Below are positions 1-8,980 of a stretch of 64,000 nt of DNA, piece by piece (positions within the stretch are counted from its first letter, which is position 1; every line of letters begins with the position of its first letter). Source of the stretch: Metabacillus bambusae (GTDB taxonomy: Bacteria > Bacillota > Bacilli > Bacillales > Bacillaceae); NCBI RefSeq assembly GCF_017497975.1, contig NZ_JAGDEL010000024.1:1-64000 (forward strand), read 5' to 3'. The translations under genes and the position numbers were made by a program. Under the pieces are notes generated by a model. The model did no database searches. It was not told the origin of the DNA and saw only the letters and a program-made list of their open reading frames with translations.

Positions 1-155
1 ATCAATACATGTATTATTATAATCAAATACGAATTCAGGCAAAATTAAACTACCAGTCTCCAATAGAGTTTGGAGAACAAGTAGCTTAGGTGTTTTTTCT
101 AAGTCTCATTTAGATGGGTCAGTTCAACAGACCTTAGCTTTTCTTATTATAGGAT

Positions 156-2294
156 CTATTTATTAACAGTTTCCAATTGCAGCTTACAGATCATTGCCTT
201 AATTTGAAAATAATCAATATCATCTGGAAGTGCATCTTTTAATGGTTTTAGCATTTCCGTGCCAAGCTCAAATACTTTTTCTATGATCATTGTCTCCTGC
301 TCATTTGTAACGATTTGTGACCAATCTATTGGATTGCCTTCGCTAACAGCTCGAATTAGATGATTTTGAACGGTAATTTCAGACAGTCCTCTTTCCTCAC
401 TTATTTCTTTAATCGTCCGACCGTCACAATATAATTGATAACTTGTGAAATGACTCGCTGAAGTATCACTTTCAACAGGATGGGTGTCAATGATATTTTC
501 ATGTTTTATTGGAGTTTTTCTCTCAATTTCCATGTACTTACAAATAGCTGTGATAAAGTCGTCGCCATAACGATCTAGTTTCGTCTTCGCAACACCCTTT
601 ACTTCTAAAAATTCTTCTTCTGTTGTCGGACATTTGCTGCTCATGTCTTTCAAACTACTATCTGAAAAAATAATATAAGGTGGCACCCCAAGCTTTGATG
701 CTAATTCTCGTCTTACCAGCTTCAATATTTCAAATAATTCATCATTTGCTTCAATAGATTCGATTGTCACTAGCTCTTTTTTATATACCTGTTGTTTTTC
801 TACTATTACCGTTCTTGCTTTATTACTTAACACTAAAACAGGGTATTGTGAATTTGTTAGGGCTAGATATCCTTCTGCAATAAGAAAATCGATAAAATCC
901 ACAATTTGTTTTTCTGTTTTATGTTTCATCAAACCATAAGTTGATAGCTTCTCAAAACCGAATTGGGTAATGCGTTTGTTTTTTGAGCCCTTTAATACTT
1001 GTGCAACCAACGTCTTTCCGAATCGTTCGTCCATCCGTTTCACACAGGAAAAGACCATTAATGCCTCATTCGTCACATCTATTTTAGACCTAGTGTCCCT
1101 GCAATTCATACATTTACCACAATCAGAGGATGGAGTAGATTCACCGAAATACTCAACAATGTAAGTTTGAATACATTTTTCAGTATGACAAAGATCCACC
1201 ATTTGTTGTAGCTTTTGGTATTCGTGTACCTTTTTTTCATCACTCAATGTTGTCTGCTCAATTAAAAACTTTTGCAACTGAATATCTTGTCCAGCAAACA
1301 AAATGGTACACTCGCTCTTTTCACCATCCCGACCTGCACGACCAGCCTCCTGGTAATAAGCTTCTATGTTTTTCGGTAAGTTATGATGGATCACGTATCG
1401 AACATTTGACTTATTGATTCCCATTCCAAAGGCATTTGTCGCGACCATCACATTTAGCTGATCAAATAAAAATTGATCTTGTTGATCTGCTCGTTCTTGT
1501 TCAGCTAATCCTGCATGGTATTTGCCTACTTTTACGCCACTCTTCTTTAAAAATTGTGATAAGTCATCCACTTCTTTTCTCGTAGCAGCATAGATAATAC
1601 CCGCTTGATCTCGATTCGCTTTAATGTACTTCGTAATATAATCCCGCTTATTTTCACCTTTAATCACATTAAAAGTTAAATTATCGCGTGCAAAACCCGT
1701 TACATACGTATTTGAAGAAGATATATCCAATAACTGACAAATATCTGTCGTAACTTCCTTTGTTGCAGTAGCTGTCAAAGCTATGACGACTGGCTTTTCA
1801 ACAAAATCACTTATCATCTTTTTTATACTTCGATAGCTGGGACGGAAATCATGACCCCATTGTGAGATACAGTGAGCTTCATCAACTGCGATTATTGAGA
1901 CATTCATTGATAAAAGTAATGTACGAAACGATTGGGTTTCAATCCGCTCTGGGGCAATATAAAGAATTTTATAGACTCCGTCCTTCACTTCTGAAACTCG
2001 TTCATTCAATTCACTAACAGATAAACTACTATTAATATAAGTTGATGGAATACCAACACTAGTAAGTGCATCAACTTGATCCTTCATTAATGAGATTAAA
2101 GGAGAAATAACAATCGTAATGCCATCCATAAGTAAAGCTGGTATTTGATAGCAGATCGATTTACCTCCACCAGTCGGCATGATAGCTAAAGTATCATGTC
2201 CTTTCAACACACTTTCTATAATTTCTTCTTGACCCTTTCTAAAAGAAGAGTACCCGAAATAATCGTTTAATTGTTTTTCAGCTTGCTGTAACAT
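156..2294 (-). CDS. recQ: RecQ-family ATP-dependent DNA helicase
   Basis: This 712-aa protein is a superfamily 2 3'-5' DNA helicase acting in recombination and replication-fork repair. The Walker A motif PTGGGKS lies near residues 40-46 and the DEAH box (VDEAHCISQWGHD) near 137-149. The motif VI region AGRAGRDG follows in the second RecA-like domain. A Cys cluster (DCGKCMNC) marks the zinc-binding part of the RQC domain near residue 395, and an HRDC domain sits around 520-590. The C-terminus adds a helix-turn-helix segment (RTIKEISEERGLSEITVQNH), as in the longer RecQ proteins of Bacillus and clostridia; the length is well above the 590-610 aa of short RecQ. The ATG is preceded by a GGGTGAT ribosome binding site. 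It is probably monocistronic. The family call is very safe; which of several RecQ paralogues it is cannot be told. Confidence 0.96.
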   Translation of the reverse strand: MLQQAEKQLNDYFGYSSFRKGQEEIIESVLKGHDTLAIMPTGGGKSICYQIPALLMDGITIVISPLISLMKDQVDALTSVGIPSTYINSSLSVSELNERVSEVKDGVYKILYIAPERIETQSFRTLLLSMNVSIIAVDEAHCISQWGHDFRPSYRSIKKMISDFVEKPVVIALTATATKEVTTDICQLLDISSSNTYVTGFARDNLTFNVIKGENKRDYITKYIKANRDQAGIIYAATRKEVDDLSQFLKKSGVKVGKYHAGLAEQERADQQDQFLFDQLNVMVATNAFGMGINKSNVRYVIHHNLPKNIEAYYQEAGRAGRDGEKSECTILFAGQDIQLQKFLIEQTTLSDEKKVHEYQKLQQMVDLCHTEKCIQTYIVEYFGESTPSSDCGKCMNCRDTRSKIDVTNEALMVFSCVKRMDERFGKTLVAQVLKGSKNKRITQFGFEKLSTYGLMKHKTEKQIVDFIDFLIAEGYLALTNSQYPVLVLSNKARTVIVEKQQVYKKELVTIESIEANDELFEILKLVRRELASKLGVPPYIIFSDSSLKDMSSKCPTTEEEFLEVKGVAKTKLDRYGDDFITAICKYMEIERKTPIKHENIIDTHPVESDTSASHFTSYQLYCDGRTIKEISEERGLSEITVQNHLIRAVSEGNPIDWSQIVTNEQETMIIEKVFELGTEMLKPLKDALPDDIDYFQIKAMICKLQLETVNK

Positions 2295-2449
2295 GTAATC
2301 ACCCTAGCTTTTTGTTGGTTCTTGTAAACTTACAATTTTCATTTCTAATTCTAGTATAACATGTTTAGATTGAAACATTTCTCAATCGATCAAATTTGAA
2401 TTTTATCAATTTTGGATAAATTGAATTTAAATACATATTGATCGGTCAA

Positions 2450-2498
2450 AAAAAACTAACTCATTGATAATCTCTGAAGAGAATCAAATGAGTTAGCT
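2450..2498 (-). terminator. rho-independent terminator of inhA
   Basis: An inverted repeat (AACTAACTCATTGAT pairing with ATCAAATGAGTTAGC) lies just downstream of the inhA stop codon. On the minus strand the stem is followed by a run of T (AAAAAAAA on the plus strand at about 2449-2456). Confidence 0.8.
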
Positions 2499-2507
2499 TT
2501 ACTAATC

Positions 2508-4910
2508 TTACTTATGAATCCAAACTGCTCCTGCGGTATTATCTTTGGCTTCACCAATTACTTCAAATTCCAATCCATATTGTGGAACAATTCGACCAGC
2601 GTCTGGAAGATCAGAGTCGATATAGGAGTTAGAATCATCAAATTTACGTGTTCCAGTTAAACTTAAAAATTCATATAATCCACGTGTTGGGGAATCTACA
2701 AGAAATTCAGGTGTTTTATCTAGTGAAAATGCAGCGTCAGCCACTTGGTAACGTGTACTCTGAGATACGGTTGCTTGTCCATTAAATGTACCGAAAACAG
2801 CCTCTGGATGTGAGTCAACAACTCCTAAGAAGCCTTCTCCTGGATGTATGCCCACCCAGTTATCTGTAAAGCTTTCATCACCATACCAAACAACTAATCC
2901 AGTATTATAGACAGCCCCACGTGAAAAGGCTAAGGCTTTATCTGAGCCAAAGTAGTTTCTCCACTCCAGGTAGTAGTAGTTTTTAGCTTTAGTGTAGCCA
3001 TTTGATGTTACGAAACCATCTAATGTTACTTTAGCCTCTCCCTCTGCATTATCTGAGAAGATTACAGTTTCATCAGCCGTTACTGAAAGTTCATCAATTG
3101 CAAAACCTGCTGGAGCTAAACCACCGTCTGTGACATATTCAAAGACTAGCTTTACCTTTTTACCAGCAAACTGACTTAAATCATATGATAAATTTGCCCA
3201 CTTACCTAGAGTTGACTCATAGCCATCTTTTGTATTTTCATCACCTATTACGTCTAGTTGTATTGGTTCTGCACCTTCGACTACAGCATTGATATGAACA
3301 TAATCATAATCAAACTCAACTTCATAGAAAGCTTTTGCATTAAATGTTGCATTTTTTACATTAGTTAAGTCAAATTCAGGTGTTTCTAATGTTGTGTGTA
3401 GATCATCACCTTTTGTACTGTAATAATACTTATTTCCAAATTCAGGTAGTATTCCTTGAACATCCTTCTCTGGCAAATTCACTTTTACAATACCAGGATT
3501 TTTCGATTTTGTAACACTTTGATCGATAACTGCAGCAAATCCTTTTTTATCAATATCATCATAATCAACCTCTACAATATTTGCCCAGTTTCCACCCATT
3601 GTTGTTTGGAAAAACTCTTTATTTTGAGGTGAAAAGCTTGTAGGTGCTGTACCTGCAATATTTCCATTCCAGCTACCTCCACTCATGATGGACCAGGAAG
3701 CAACAGGCTCACCATGACCAGAGTATTGTGTATCATATTCATCAGGTAATCCTAAATCATGTCCAAATTCATGGGCAAATACCCCTACAGCACCGTCTTC
3801 AGGCTGAATCGTGTAATCGAATGCACCCATTTTGCCACCCCAATAGTCTACCTTAGCAGTTGTGTCTTCTATAGGATAAACGCCATCCAGGGTCCAGCGG
3901 TGTGACCATACGGCATCATTACCTAATTTACCACCACCTGCCTCCTGACCTGTACCTGCATGGATAATCATTAAATGATCAACTAATCCGTCTGGTTCAT
4001 TTTGATTTCCATCACCATCAAGATCATATAAATCAAATTGATCATATTCAGCTAATTCGATGCCAGAAGCGACAGCTGCATTTAAAGCATCCTTTACCAG
4101 ATCACGAGGTCCTTGTGGATCTAGGTTGTCGTGACCACCTGCAGGATTATCGTCACCATATTCTCGCGCGTTACCCGAGACTGTTAGCCAGTCTGTAACA
4201 GTTCCATCAACCGTATAGCTTCCTCCTGATTGCTCTTCATAAAATTGTTTAAATGTTTTAACCTTTTCACCATTAAATAGGGTAAATTCTTTATCACCAA
4301 ACATTAACTTTTGATAATGCTCACGATTAAAATCATCTGCATACATATATCCGTCTTCTTGATCAACGTTATTATGTTTAAAATCTTCAAATTCTGTTAG
4401 TAACACTAGTACTTTATCAGTGCGAACACTACCATTATATTTTGCTTGTTTAGCAGAATCTACTTTTACATAGCTATTCGGTTTTCCCTTTTTATAATTT
4501 TTGTGACCTTTATTTAATTGTTTTGTTAATTTTTCCTTTTGTTTCTGTAAAAAGTCCTTCGATTTTTTATCAATCAGTTTTTTAGTTGAATGATCATGAG
4601 AATCAACTTTCTCCTTATCACCCTGCTTTTTCTCAATATAATCTTTTACAGCCTTTTTCACTTGTGCAGCTGTCGCTTTTTTTGAAATAATCCCTTGCTC
4701 CTTCAAAGCTTCACCAAGCCGTTCTTCAGGTACAATGTTCCAATCAATTGGAGCAGATTCTGGAATTTCTGAAGCAGCTTGTACACTCGAAGACAACGGT
4801 AAATATGTACCGAAAAGTAATCCTACAGCCACAATTGAACTAGCAGTCAATTTAAACGCCTTGTCCCATCGTCTGTTTTTTCGTGCAATACCCCTTTTTA
4901 ATTTCCTCAA
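2508..4910 (-). CDS. inhA: Immune inhibitor A, secreted M6 metalloprotease
   Basis: This is a secreted zinc metalloprotease of peptidase family M6, which in the Bacillus cereus group cleaves host antimicrobial proteins and matrix proteins. The catalytic motif [14 protein letters not shown] is near residue 380. An N-terminal Lys/Arg-rich stretch followed by a hydrophobic core and VQAAS looks like a Sec signal peptide, and a charged propeptide follows at about 70-130. A lectin-like/MAM-like beta region follows the protease domain. I chose the TTG at 4910 because AAGGGGG stands 7 nt upstream; that gives 800 aa, the usual size of InhA. The reading frame is open to a GTG at 4940 and an ATG at 4934, neither with a good ribosome binding site. 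The gene stands alone with its own terminator. In the window it is the only obvious secreted hydrolase with a possible virulence or scavenging role. Confidence 0.95.
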   Translation of the reverse strand: MRKLKRGIARKNRRWDKAFKLTASSIVAVGLLFGTYLPLSSSVQAASEIPESAPIDWNIVPEERLGEALKEQGIISKKATAAQVKKAVKDYIEKKQGDKEKVDSHDHSTKKLIDKKSKDFLQKQKEKLTKQLNKGHKNYKKGKPNSYVKVDSAKQAKYNGSVRTDKVLVLLTEFEDFKHNNVDQEDGYMYADDFNREHYQKLMFGDKEFTLFNGEKVKTFKQFYEEQSGGSYTVDGTVTDWLTVSGNAREYGDDNPAGGHDNLDPQGPRDLVKDALNAAVASGIELAEYDQFDLYDLDGDGNQNEPDGLVDHLMIIHAGTGQEAGGGKLGNDAVWSHRWTLDGVYPIEDTTAKVDYWGGKMGAFDYTIQPEDGAVGVFAHEFGHDLGLPDEYDTQYSGHGEPVASWSIMSGGSWNGNIAGTAPTSFSPQNKEFFQTTMGGNWANIVEVDYDDIDKKGFAAVIDQSVTKSKNPGIVKVNLPEKDVQGILPEFGNKYYYSTKGDDLHTTLETPEFDLTNVKNATFNAKAFYEVEFDYDYVHINAVVEGAEPIQLDVIGDENTKDGYESTLGKWANLSYDLSQFAGKKVKLVFEYVTDGGLAPAGFAIDELSVTADETVIFSDNAEGEAKVTLDGFVTSNGYTKAKNYYYLEWRNYFGSDKALAFSRGAVYNTGLVVWYGDESFTDNWVGIHPGEGFLGVVDSHPEAVFGTFNGQATVSQSTRYQVADAAFSLDKTPEFLVDSPTRGLYEFLSLTGTRKFDDSNSYIDSDLPDAGRIVPQYGLEFEVIGEAKDNTAGAVWIHK

Positions 4911-5040
4911 TAATAGTCCCCCTTGTTTAAGCATGCTCACATATTACTTTACTAGTAAAAATATTAGTAACTACAAATCTATTATAAAATTTATACGAAT
5001 ATAATAAATAGTCCAAAAATTCCATTTTCTGAAAATTAAA

Positions 5041-5141
5041 TTACATTCATTCGCCCTATTTTTCTAACTTGAAATAGGTAAATGTAAGTGGTTACAAAAT
5101 ATGACAAAAACTCAATTACATCGATACTTTTTGTCATATTT
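5041..5141. promoter_or_regulatory. Inverted repeats in the inhA-mreBH intergenic region
   Basis: The divergent 0.5-kb gap between inhA and mreBH holds two inverted repeats. One is compound at 5041-5087: TTACATT...AATGTAA enclosing CCTATTT...AAATAGG. The other has perfect 14-bp arms, AAATATGACAAAAA at 5097-5110 and its complement at 5128-5141, with a 17-nt loop. Their place upstream of inhA suggests operators or an RNA structure in its leader; which cannot be decided from sequence. The rest of the gap is AT-rich without a recognised RNA gene. Confidence 0.4.
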
Positions 5142-5369
5142 CCTCTTCTCTCTTATCAAATTCTCTACTAATAATCCACTTATAAAATTTTAAGTATTCA
5201 TTTACTAAATTACTTTAAAACATTTTTGCTTTAAAGCTTTTATTAAACAAAGAATACTTTCCCAGAAAACAAATATTACACAATCCACGTATGATCTGCT
5301 GTGAAATCCTGTATGTTTTATGACAACAATATGACAAAATGATGACGGACTCTTATCAAGTTGATGTCA

Positions 5370-5397
5370 GCCCCCAAAAAACAACAAACTTCTACAA
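5370..5397 (+). promoter_or_regulatory. Candidate sigma-I-type promoter of mreBH
   Basis: GCCCCCAAAAAA at 5370-5381 resembles the C-rich -35 element of SigI promoters, and B. subtilis mreBH is a known SigI target. The expected CGAA-like -10 about 16 nt further on is poor here (CTACAAAC), so the call rests on the -35 box and on gene identity. Confidence 0.35.
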
Positions 5398-5437
5398 ACC
5401 TTATAAGAAAGTTAGTAGAAAAGAGGTTTGATTAATA

Positions 5438-6445
5438 ATGTTAGCTAATAATGAAATCGGAATAGATTTGGGCACTGCAAATATATTGGTTTATAGTAAA
5501 AATAAAGGAATTATTATTAATGAACCATCCGTTGTTGCTATTGATACAACAACAAAAAAAGTGTTAGCTGTCGGAGCTGAAGCAAAAAGTATGATAGGAA
5601 AAACACCTGGAAAAATTGTCGCGGTAAGACCACTTAAAGATGGAGTCATTGCTGATTATGATATTACGACAGATATGTTACGACATATTATGAAAATTGC
5701 TTCACGTAAGCTTGGTATGTCAATGAGAAAACCTACAGTTGTCGTTTGTACACCATCAGGAGCTACATCTGTCGAAAGAAGAGCGATTCAAGATGCAATT
5801 AAGAGCTCTGGTGCAAAACAAGTCCATTTAATTGAAGAACCTGTAGCGGCTGCAATTGGTGCTGACCTACCTGTAGATGAACCGATTGCAAATGTAGTTG
5901 TTGATATTGGTGGTGGAACAACTGAAGTTGCGATTATTTCATTTGGTGGTGTTGTTTCTGTTCATTCTATTCGTATTGCCGGTGACCAATTAGACGAAGA
6001 TATCATTCAATATATCCGTAAAAATTACAATCTATTAATTGGTGAACGAACAGCTGAACAAATGAAAATGGAAATTGGCTATGCATTAGTAAAACATGAG
6101 AAGGAATCAATGGACATCCGTGGCAGGGATTTAGTGACTGGACTACCGAAAACAATTACCGTCTCCTCTTTTGAAATGCAGGATGCTATTAAAGAATCAC
6201 TATTACACATTTTAGAGGCAATCCGTGCCACACTGGAAGATTGCCCACCTGAGCTTAGTGGAGACATTGTTGATCGAGGAGTCATATTAACAGGTGGTGG
6301 AGCTTTAATGAAAGGTATGCAGGATTGGCTCAGTGAAGAAATCGTTGTTCCTGTTCACATTGCTCCAAACCCATTGGAATCAGTTGCAATCGGTACAGGT
6401 AAATCCTTAACTGTTATTAGTAAGCTTCTAAAAACTGCTAAGTAG
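5438..6445 (+). CDS. mreBH: Rod-shape actin homologue MreBH
   Basis: This 335-aa protein is an MreB-family bacterial actin that forms membrane-associated filaments guiding lateral wall synthesis; in B. subtilis MreBH also directs the autolysin LytE. The phosphate-1 motif [10 protein letters not shown] is at about residues 10-19 and the phosphate-2 motif [11 protein letters not shown] at about 155-165. The adenosine motif appears as [11 protein letters not shown] near 285. The length equals that of B. subtilis MreBH and the N-terminus ([19 protein letters not shown]) follows MreBH rather than MreB or Mbl. It stands alone without mreC/mreD, as mreBH does in B. subtilis. The ribosome binding site AAGAGG lies 11 nt before the ATG. 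A C-rich SigI-like -35 box lies 60 nt upstream and a strong terminator follows. Confidence 0.93.
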   Translation: MLANNEIGIDLGTANILVYSKNKGIIINEPSVVAIDTTTKKVLAVGAEAKSMIGKTPGKIVAVRPLKDGVIADYDITTDMLRHIMKIASRKLGMSMRKPTVVVCTPSGATSVERRAIQDAIKSSGAKQVHLIEEPVAAAIGADLPVDEPIANVVVDIGGGTTEVAIISFGGVVSVHSIRIAGDQLDEDIIQYIRKNYNLLIGERTAEQMKMEIGYALVKHEKESMDIRGRDLVTGLPKTITVSSFEMQDAIKESLLHILEAIRATLEDCPPELSGDIVDRGVILTGGGALMKGMQDWLSEEIVVPVHIAPNPLESVAIGTGKSLTVISKLLKTAK

Positions 6446-6541
6446 AGTAAAGTCATACACTTTTAAGAAAAGAAGATAATAGGTTTTTTAGATATCAACT
6501 AATGAAATTTAGTTGGAAAAAGATCAACTTACTAGAAATTC

Positions 6542-6585
6542 AAAAGCTCATGAAGAATTAGTCTTATTCTCCATGAGCTTTTTTA
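6542..6585 (+). terminator. Terminator of mreBH
   Basis: A stem of about 16 bp (AAAAGCTCATG-AAGAAT with ATTCT-CATGAGCTTTT, one mismatch) is followed by TTTTTT, 97 nt downstream of the mreBH stop codon. Confidence 0.88.
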
Positions 6586-6796
6586 TTGCTTAAAACTCCG
6601 CCTCTTGCCTGGCAGAACAAATTCACATAAAAGAAGTTAAATTCAAGTAGTTTTTTTCATCAAAAAATCGATTTTACATAAAATTTACATAAAAAACAGC
6701 ATCTTTTGCAATATTTTTGAATAAATTATGTTTGGCTTACTAGTTATGGAGTGGTGGATTTTCTGTAGCTTTTTAAAATATTTTTTGGAGATTAAT

Positions 6797-6874
6797 ATGG
6801 CAACGAAACTTTTTCAGCTGCCATTTCGTCTTTTATATGAAAACATTGGGAGGTTAATTTGTGAAAGATCTTAG
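6797..6874 (+). CDS. Candidate 25-codon leader ORF upstream of the secreted peptide
   Basis: An ATG at 6797 with a TTGGAG ribosome binding site 6-7 nt upstream opens a 25-residue frame starting MATKLFQLPF and ending ICERS. It overlaps the GTG start of the next small gene by 14 nt, so translation could be coupled. The same stretch can fold in two overlapping ways (GGCA with TGCC, ACGAAA with TTTCGT), a pseudoknot-like topology. I know no homologue; the peptide may be a leader or may not be made. Confidence 0.3.
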   Translation: MATKLFQLPFRLLYENIGRLICERS

Positions 6875-6998
6875 TAGACGTATTATCATTAGTTTAACTT
6901 TAGCTGTCATCATTATGGGAGGTATGAGTGTATCCCTTGCGAATATGCCAGCGAGCCCTGCAAGCAATGATGAAATTGTCCAAGTCCAAGGAGAGTAA
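6861..6998 (+). CDS. Small secreted or membrane-anchored peptide, 45 aa
   Basis: A GTG start preceded by GGGAGG (6-7 nt spacing) opens a 45-aa frame. The N-terminus KDLSRR is followed by a hydrophobic core (IIISLTLAVIIMGGM) and then SVSLANMPASPAS, which resembles a signal peptidase site, leaving an acidic tail ending EIVQVQGE. The layout is like a small exported pro-peptide. No Rap-type receptor gene is beside it, so a Phr quorum peptide is not supported. It lies 21 nt upstream of a small membrane protein with which it probably shares a transcript. Function unknown. Confidence 0.55.
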   Translation: MKDLSRRIIISLTLAVIIMGGMSVSLANMPASPASNDEIVQVQGE

Positions 6999-7019
6999 CT
7001 AGAAAGGAGGGTAATTACA

Positions 7020-7289
7020 TTGGATCAGAGTAATAAACAACCTACTTTATTGAATTTTATCCCGTTTAGTTTCCCTACAGTTGCAGTTTTATTGTTAATA
7101 AGTGGTGGGCTTGGCCCCTATACGATTCCAGTTTTTATAGGTGTTCTTTTACTAGGGTTTGCCTATTCATTTATCGTCATGTTTGCAAAGAAAGGAATAA
7201 TCGGAGCGATCATCAATATATATGTGATCGGTATCTTGATGTTTGGGAGCGGTGTTATGTACTTGATGTCTATAGCCTCAGGTGTATAG
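7020..7289 (+). CDS. Small integral membrane protein, 89 aa
   Basis: A TTG start with an excellent ribosome binding site (AAAGGAGGG, 8 nt upstream) opens an 89-aa frame that is mostly hydrophobic. Three membrane segments can be seen: about residues 17-35 (FPTVAVLLLISGG), 37-55 (IPVFIGVLLLGFAYSFIV) and 60-83 (GAIINIYVIGILMFGSGVMYL), separated by a short Lys-containing loop (AKKG). It follows the 45-aa peptide gene and ends before a strong terminator, so the two make a complete small operon. I do not recognise the family. Confidence 0.75.
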   Translation: MDQSNKQPTLLNFIPFSFPTVAVLLLISGGLGPYTIPVFIGVLLLGFAYSFIVMFAKKGIIGAIINIYVIGILMFGSGVMYLMSIASGV

Positions 7290-7319
7290 AGTGTTATTAA
7301 AGTTTGGATTACATATGTA

Positions 7320-7368
7320 AGCATACAAGAATCTCATACAAGTTTAGATTCTTGTATGCTATTTGTTT
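7320..7368 (+). terminator. Terminator of the small-peptide operon
   Basis: AGCATACAAGAATCT at 7320-7334 pairs perfectly with AGATTCTTGTATGCT at 7347-7361 and is followed by ATTTGTTTATTTT. Confidence 0.85.
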
Positions 7369-7374
7369 ATTTTA

Positions 7375-7595
7375 GGCTCTTTTCTAAAAGATTGTTGCTT
7401 TTTATAACAAAAACTAATTAAGGTTGATTGGAACGGATTGCGAGACTCCTGCGGGAGCAGCGGGACAGGTGAGACTCATGCAGGCGTTTACGCCGAGGAG
7501 GCTCACCGCCCGCCCCGCAGAAAGCGAGCATCTCTCGCTGCAATCAACAACACCGCATTACTTGGTAAATAGCAACAAAGTTTGCGAAAACAGCC
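7375..7595 (+). mobile_element. MITE-like element family A, copy 1 (221 bp)
   Basis: The element begins GGCTCTTTTCTAAAAGATTG and ends GCGAAAACAGCC; the two ends form an imperfect terminal inverted repeat of about 30 bp (GGCT-TTTTC, then TTGTTGCT, then TTTA). It is bracketed by a perfect 8-bp direct repeat TTATTTTA (7367-7374 and 7596-7603), the mark of a transposition target duplication. The core is GC-rich in an AT-rich chromosome and has internal hairpins (GGTGAG...CTCACC, GGCG-TTTA-CGCC). It carries no transposase. An open frame through it (7424-7621) is a by-product and should not be called a gene. Copies 2 and 3 lie at 14629-14847 and 37925-38143. Confidence 0.88.
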
Positions 7596-7647
7596 TTATT
7601 TTAAAAGTGTATTTCAATTAAGCTTAGCATGTTACTCAAACAAATTT

Positions 7648-8811
7648 TTAGTCTCGAAATGCTCGGTCTGCTAAAATTTTCAACGTAATATCATCTGAAG
7701 GTGGGTTGTGTAATCCAGCGCGCACATCACGATAATGTCTTTGAAGTGCATTTGATCTAAACAGACTTTGTCCTCCAACGATTCTCATAGCAAGATCAAC
7801 TACTTCTACAGCAGTATTGGTTACAATTGTCTTCGCTACCGCTAAGTCGTATGCTAACTGAGCTCGTTCATCTGGTGCTACATCCCACTTTTCAGCAATT
7901 GAATACATAAACGTTCTTGCTGTCGTAAGCTTTAGATCTATTTCAGCAACCTTTCTACGGACCTCAGGAACATCCTTAATTGGATGAGGCAGACTTGTCG
8001 GTTGATATGTTTTAGCGAACTCTACAGCCTCATTTCTAGCGGCAATCGCAATTCCGATATAACAGGCTGGTATATGAAGAAGCCATCCTTGTGCAGCAGG
8101 TCTTACCTTTTTCTGCTTTTTTTCGACTAATGCCTCAAGTGGTACTTCAACATTGTGTAATATCAAATCATCACTTCTAGTACCACGCATTCCTAATGTA
8201 TCCCATGTTTCCTCAATGGATAAACCTATCTGTGATCGTGGAATAAGAAAATCACCGATTTCTCCTGTTTCTTCAATTGTTGCAGGTACAATGAAATAAT
8301 CAAGTGCAGGTGCTAAAGAAGTAAATATCTTTTTCCCATTTATCAACCATTTATTCTCAATTTTTTCAGCTATTGTTTCTGGCTTCCCACCTCTTGCTGG
8401 ACTACCAGAATTGGGTTCTGTCGCAGCACTATTCATTAACTTTTGATCAGAAATAATTTCTTTACAAATTCTTTCAAAGGTGCTTATATCCCATGTTTGA
8501 GTTTCATTTAAATGCATAATTAAGCCTAGATGCCATCCTAGTGATAAAGCTGTAGCTGCATCACCTTGAGCGATTTTTTCTTGTACTAGTAAAAACTCAT
8601 ATAATGTTGCACCGTCTCCACCATAAAGTTTCGGAATCGTTAGCTTTAAATATCCCTCTTCCTTTAAACGATTAAAGTGCTTAAATGGAAAAGCACCTTC
8701 TTGATCATATTGATCAGCCGTTAATGCAAATTCTTTTGCTAGCACTTCTGTTTTTGCTAGCAATTCCTTTTGAGTTGTTGTTTTAATAAATTGTTCGTCT
8801 AAATAATTCAC
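7648..8811 (-). CDS. Acyl-CoA dehydrogenase family protein (YdbM-like)
   Basis: This 387-aa protein has the acyl-CoA dehydrogenase fold: an alpha-helical N-terminal domain, a central beta domain with NSAATEPNSGSPARGG (the flavin-loop region) and WDTLGMRGTRSDDL, and a C-terminal four-helix domain ending in MRIVGGQSLFRSNALQRHYRDVRAG. The family oxidises acyl-CoA thioesters with FAD and passes electrons to ETF. It most resembles B. subtilis YdbM, whose substrate is not known. The final motif is that of the family branch lacking the usual catalytic Glu position of MCAD, so a different substrate or activity is possible. The GTG start has GGGGTGAT 4 nt upstream. It is monocistronic and no beta-oxidation genes are near. 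Confidence 0.85.
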   Translation of the reverse strand: MNYLDEQFIKTTTQKELLAKTEVLAKEFALTADQYDQEGAFPFKHFNRLKEEGYLKLTIPKLYGGDGATLYEFLLVQEKIAQGDAATALSLGWHLGLIMHLNETQTWDISTFERICKEIISDQKLMNSAATEPNSGSPARGGKPETIAEKIENKWLINGKKIFTSLAPALDYFIVPATIEETGEIGDFLIPRSQIGLSIEETWDTLGMRGTRSDDLILHNVEVPLEALVEKKQKKVRPAAQGWLLHIPACYIGIAIAARNEAVEFAKTYQPTSLPHPIKDVPEVRRKVAEIDLKLTTARTFMYSIAEKWDVAPDERAQLAYDLAVAKTIVTNTAVEVVDLAMRIVGGQSLFRSNALQRHYRDVRAGLHNPPSDDITLKILADRAFRD

Positions 8812-8980
8812 GTGATCACCCCGTTACTCTCTATTTTAATTATTTTCTAGCAACACATAAAGTTATTTGGCTTATGAAAAGGCTTTATCTTTTCTTTCTC
8901 TAGATTGTTTTGATAAAATAATAATATAAAACTACCCTTTATTGGGGGATTTATTCTTTACATATAAGGAGGTTAAAGCT

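Noticed and set aside
1-155. Terminator of recQ around CTAAGTCT / AGACCTTAG
   Set aside because: The stem is imperfect and on the minus strand it is followed by A residues, not T; no firm terminator could be called.
4735-5004. Plus-strand 89-aa frame opposite inhA
   Set aside because: It is antisense to the inhA signal-peptide region with no ribosome binding site or recognisable family; a shadow frame.
6861-6998. Phr-type quorum-sensing pro-peptide
   Set aside because: Size and signal peptide fit, but no rap phosphatase gene precedes it and the C-terminus lacks a recognisable Phr pentapeptide.
7424-7621. 65-aa open frame (and its relatives at 14609-14830 and 37972-38172)
   Set aside because: These frames run through copies of the MITE-like element and have no independent ribosome binding site or protein family; the DNA repeat explains them.
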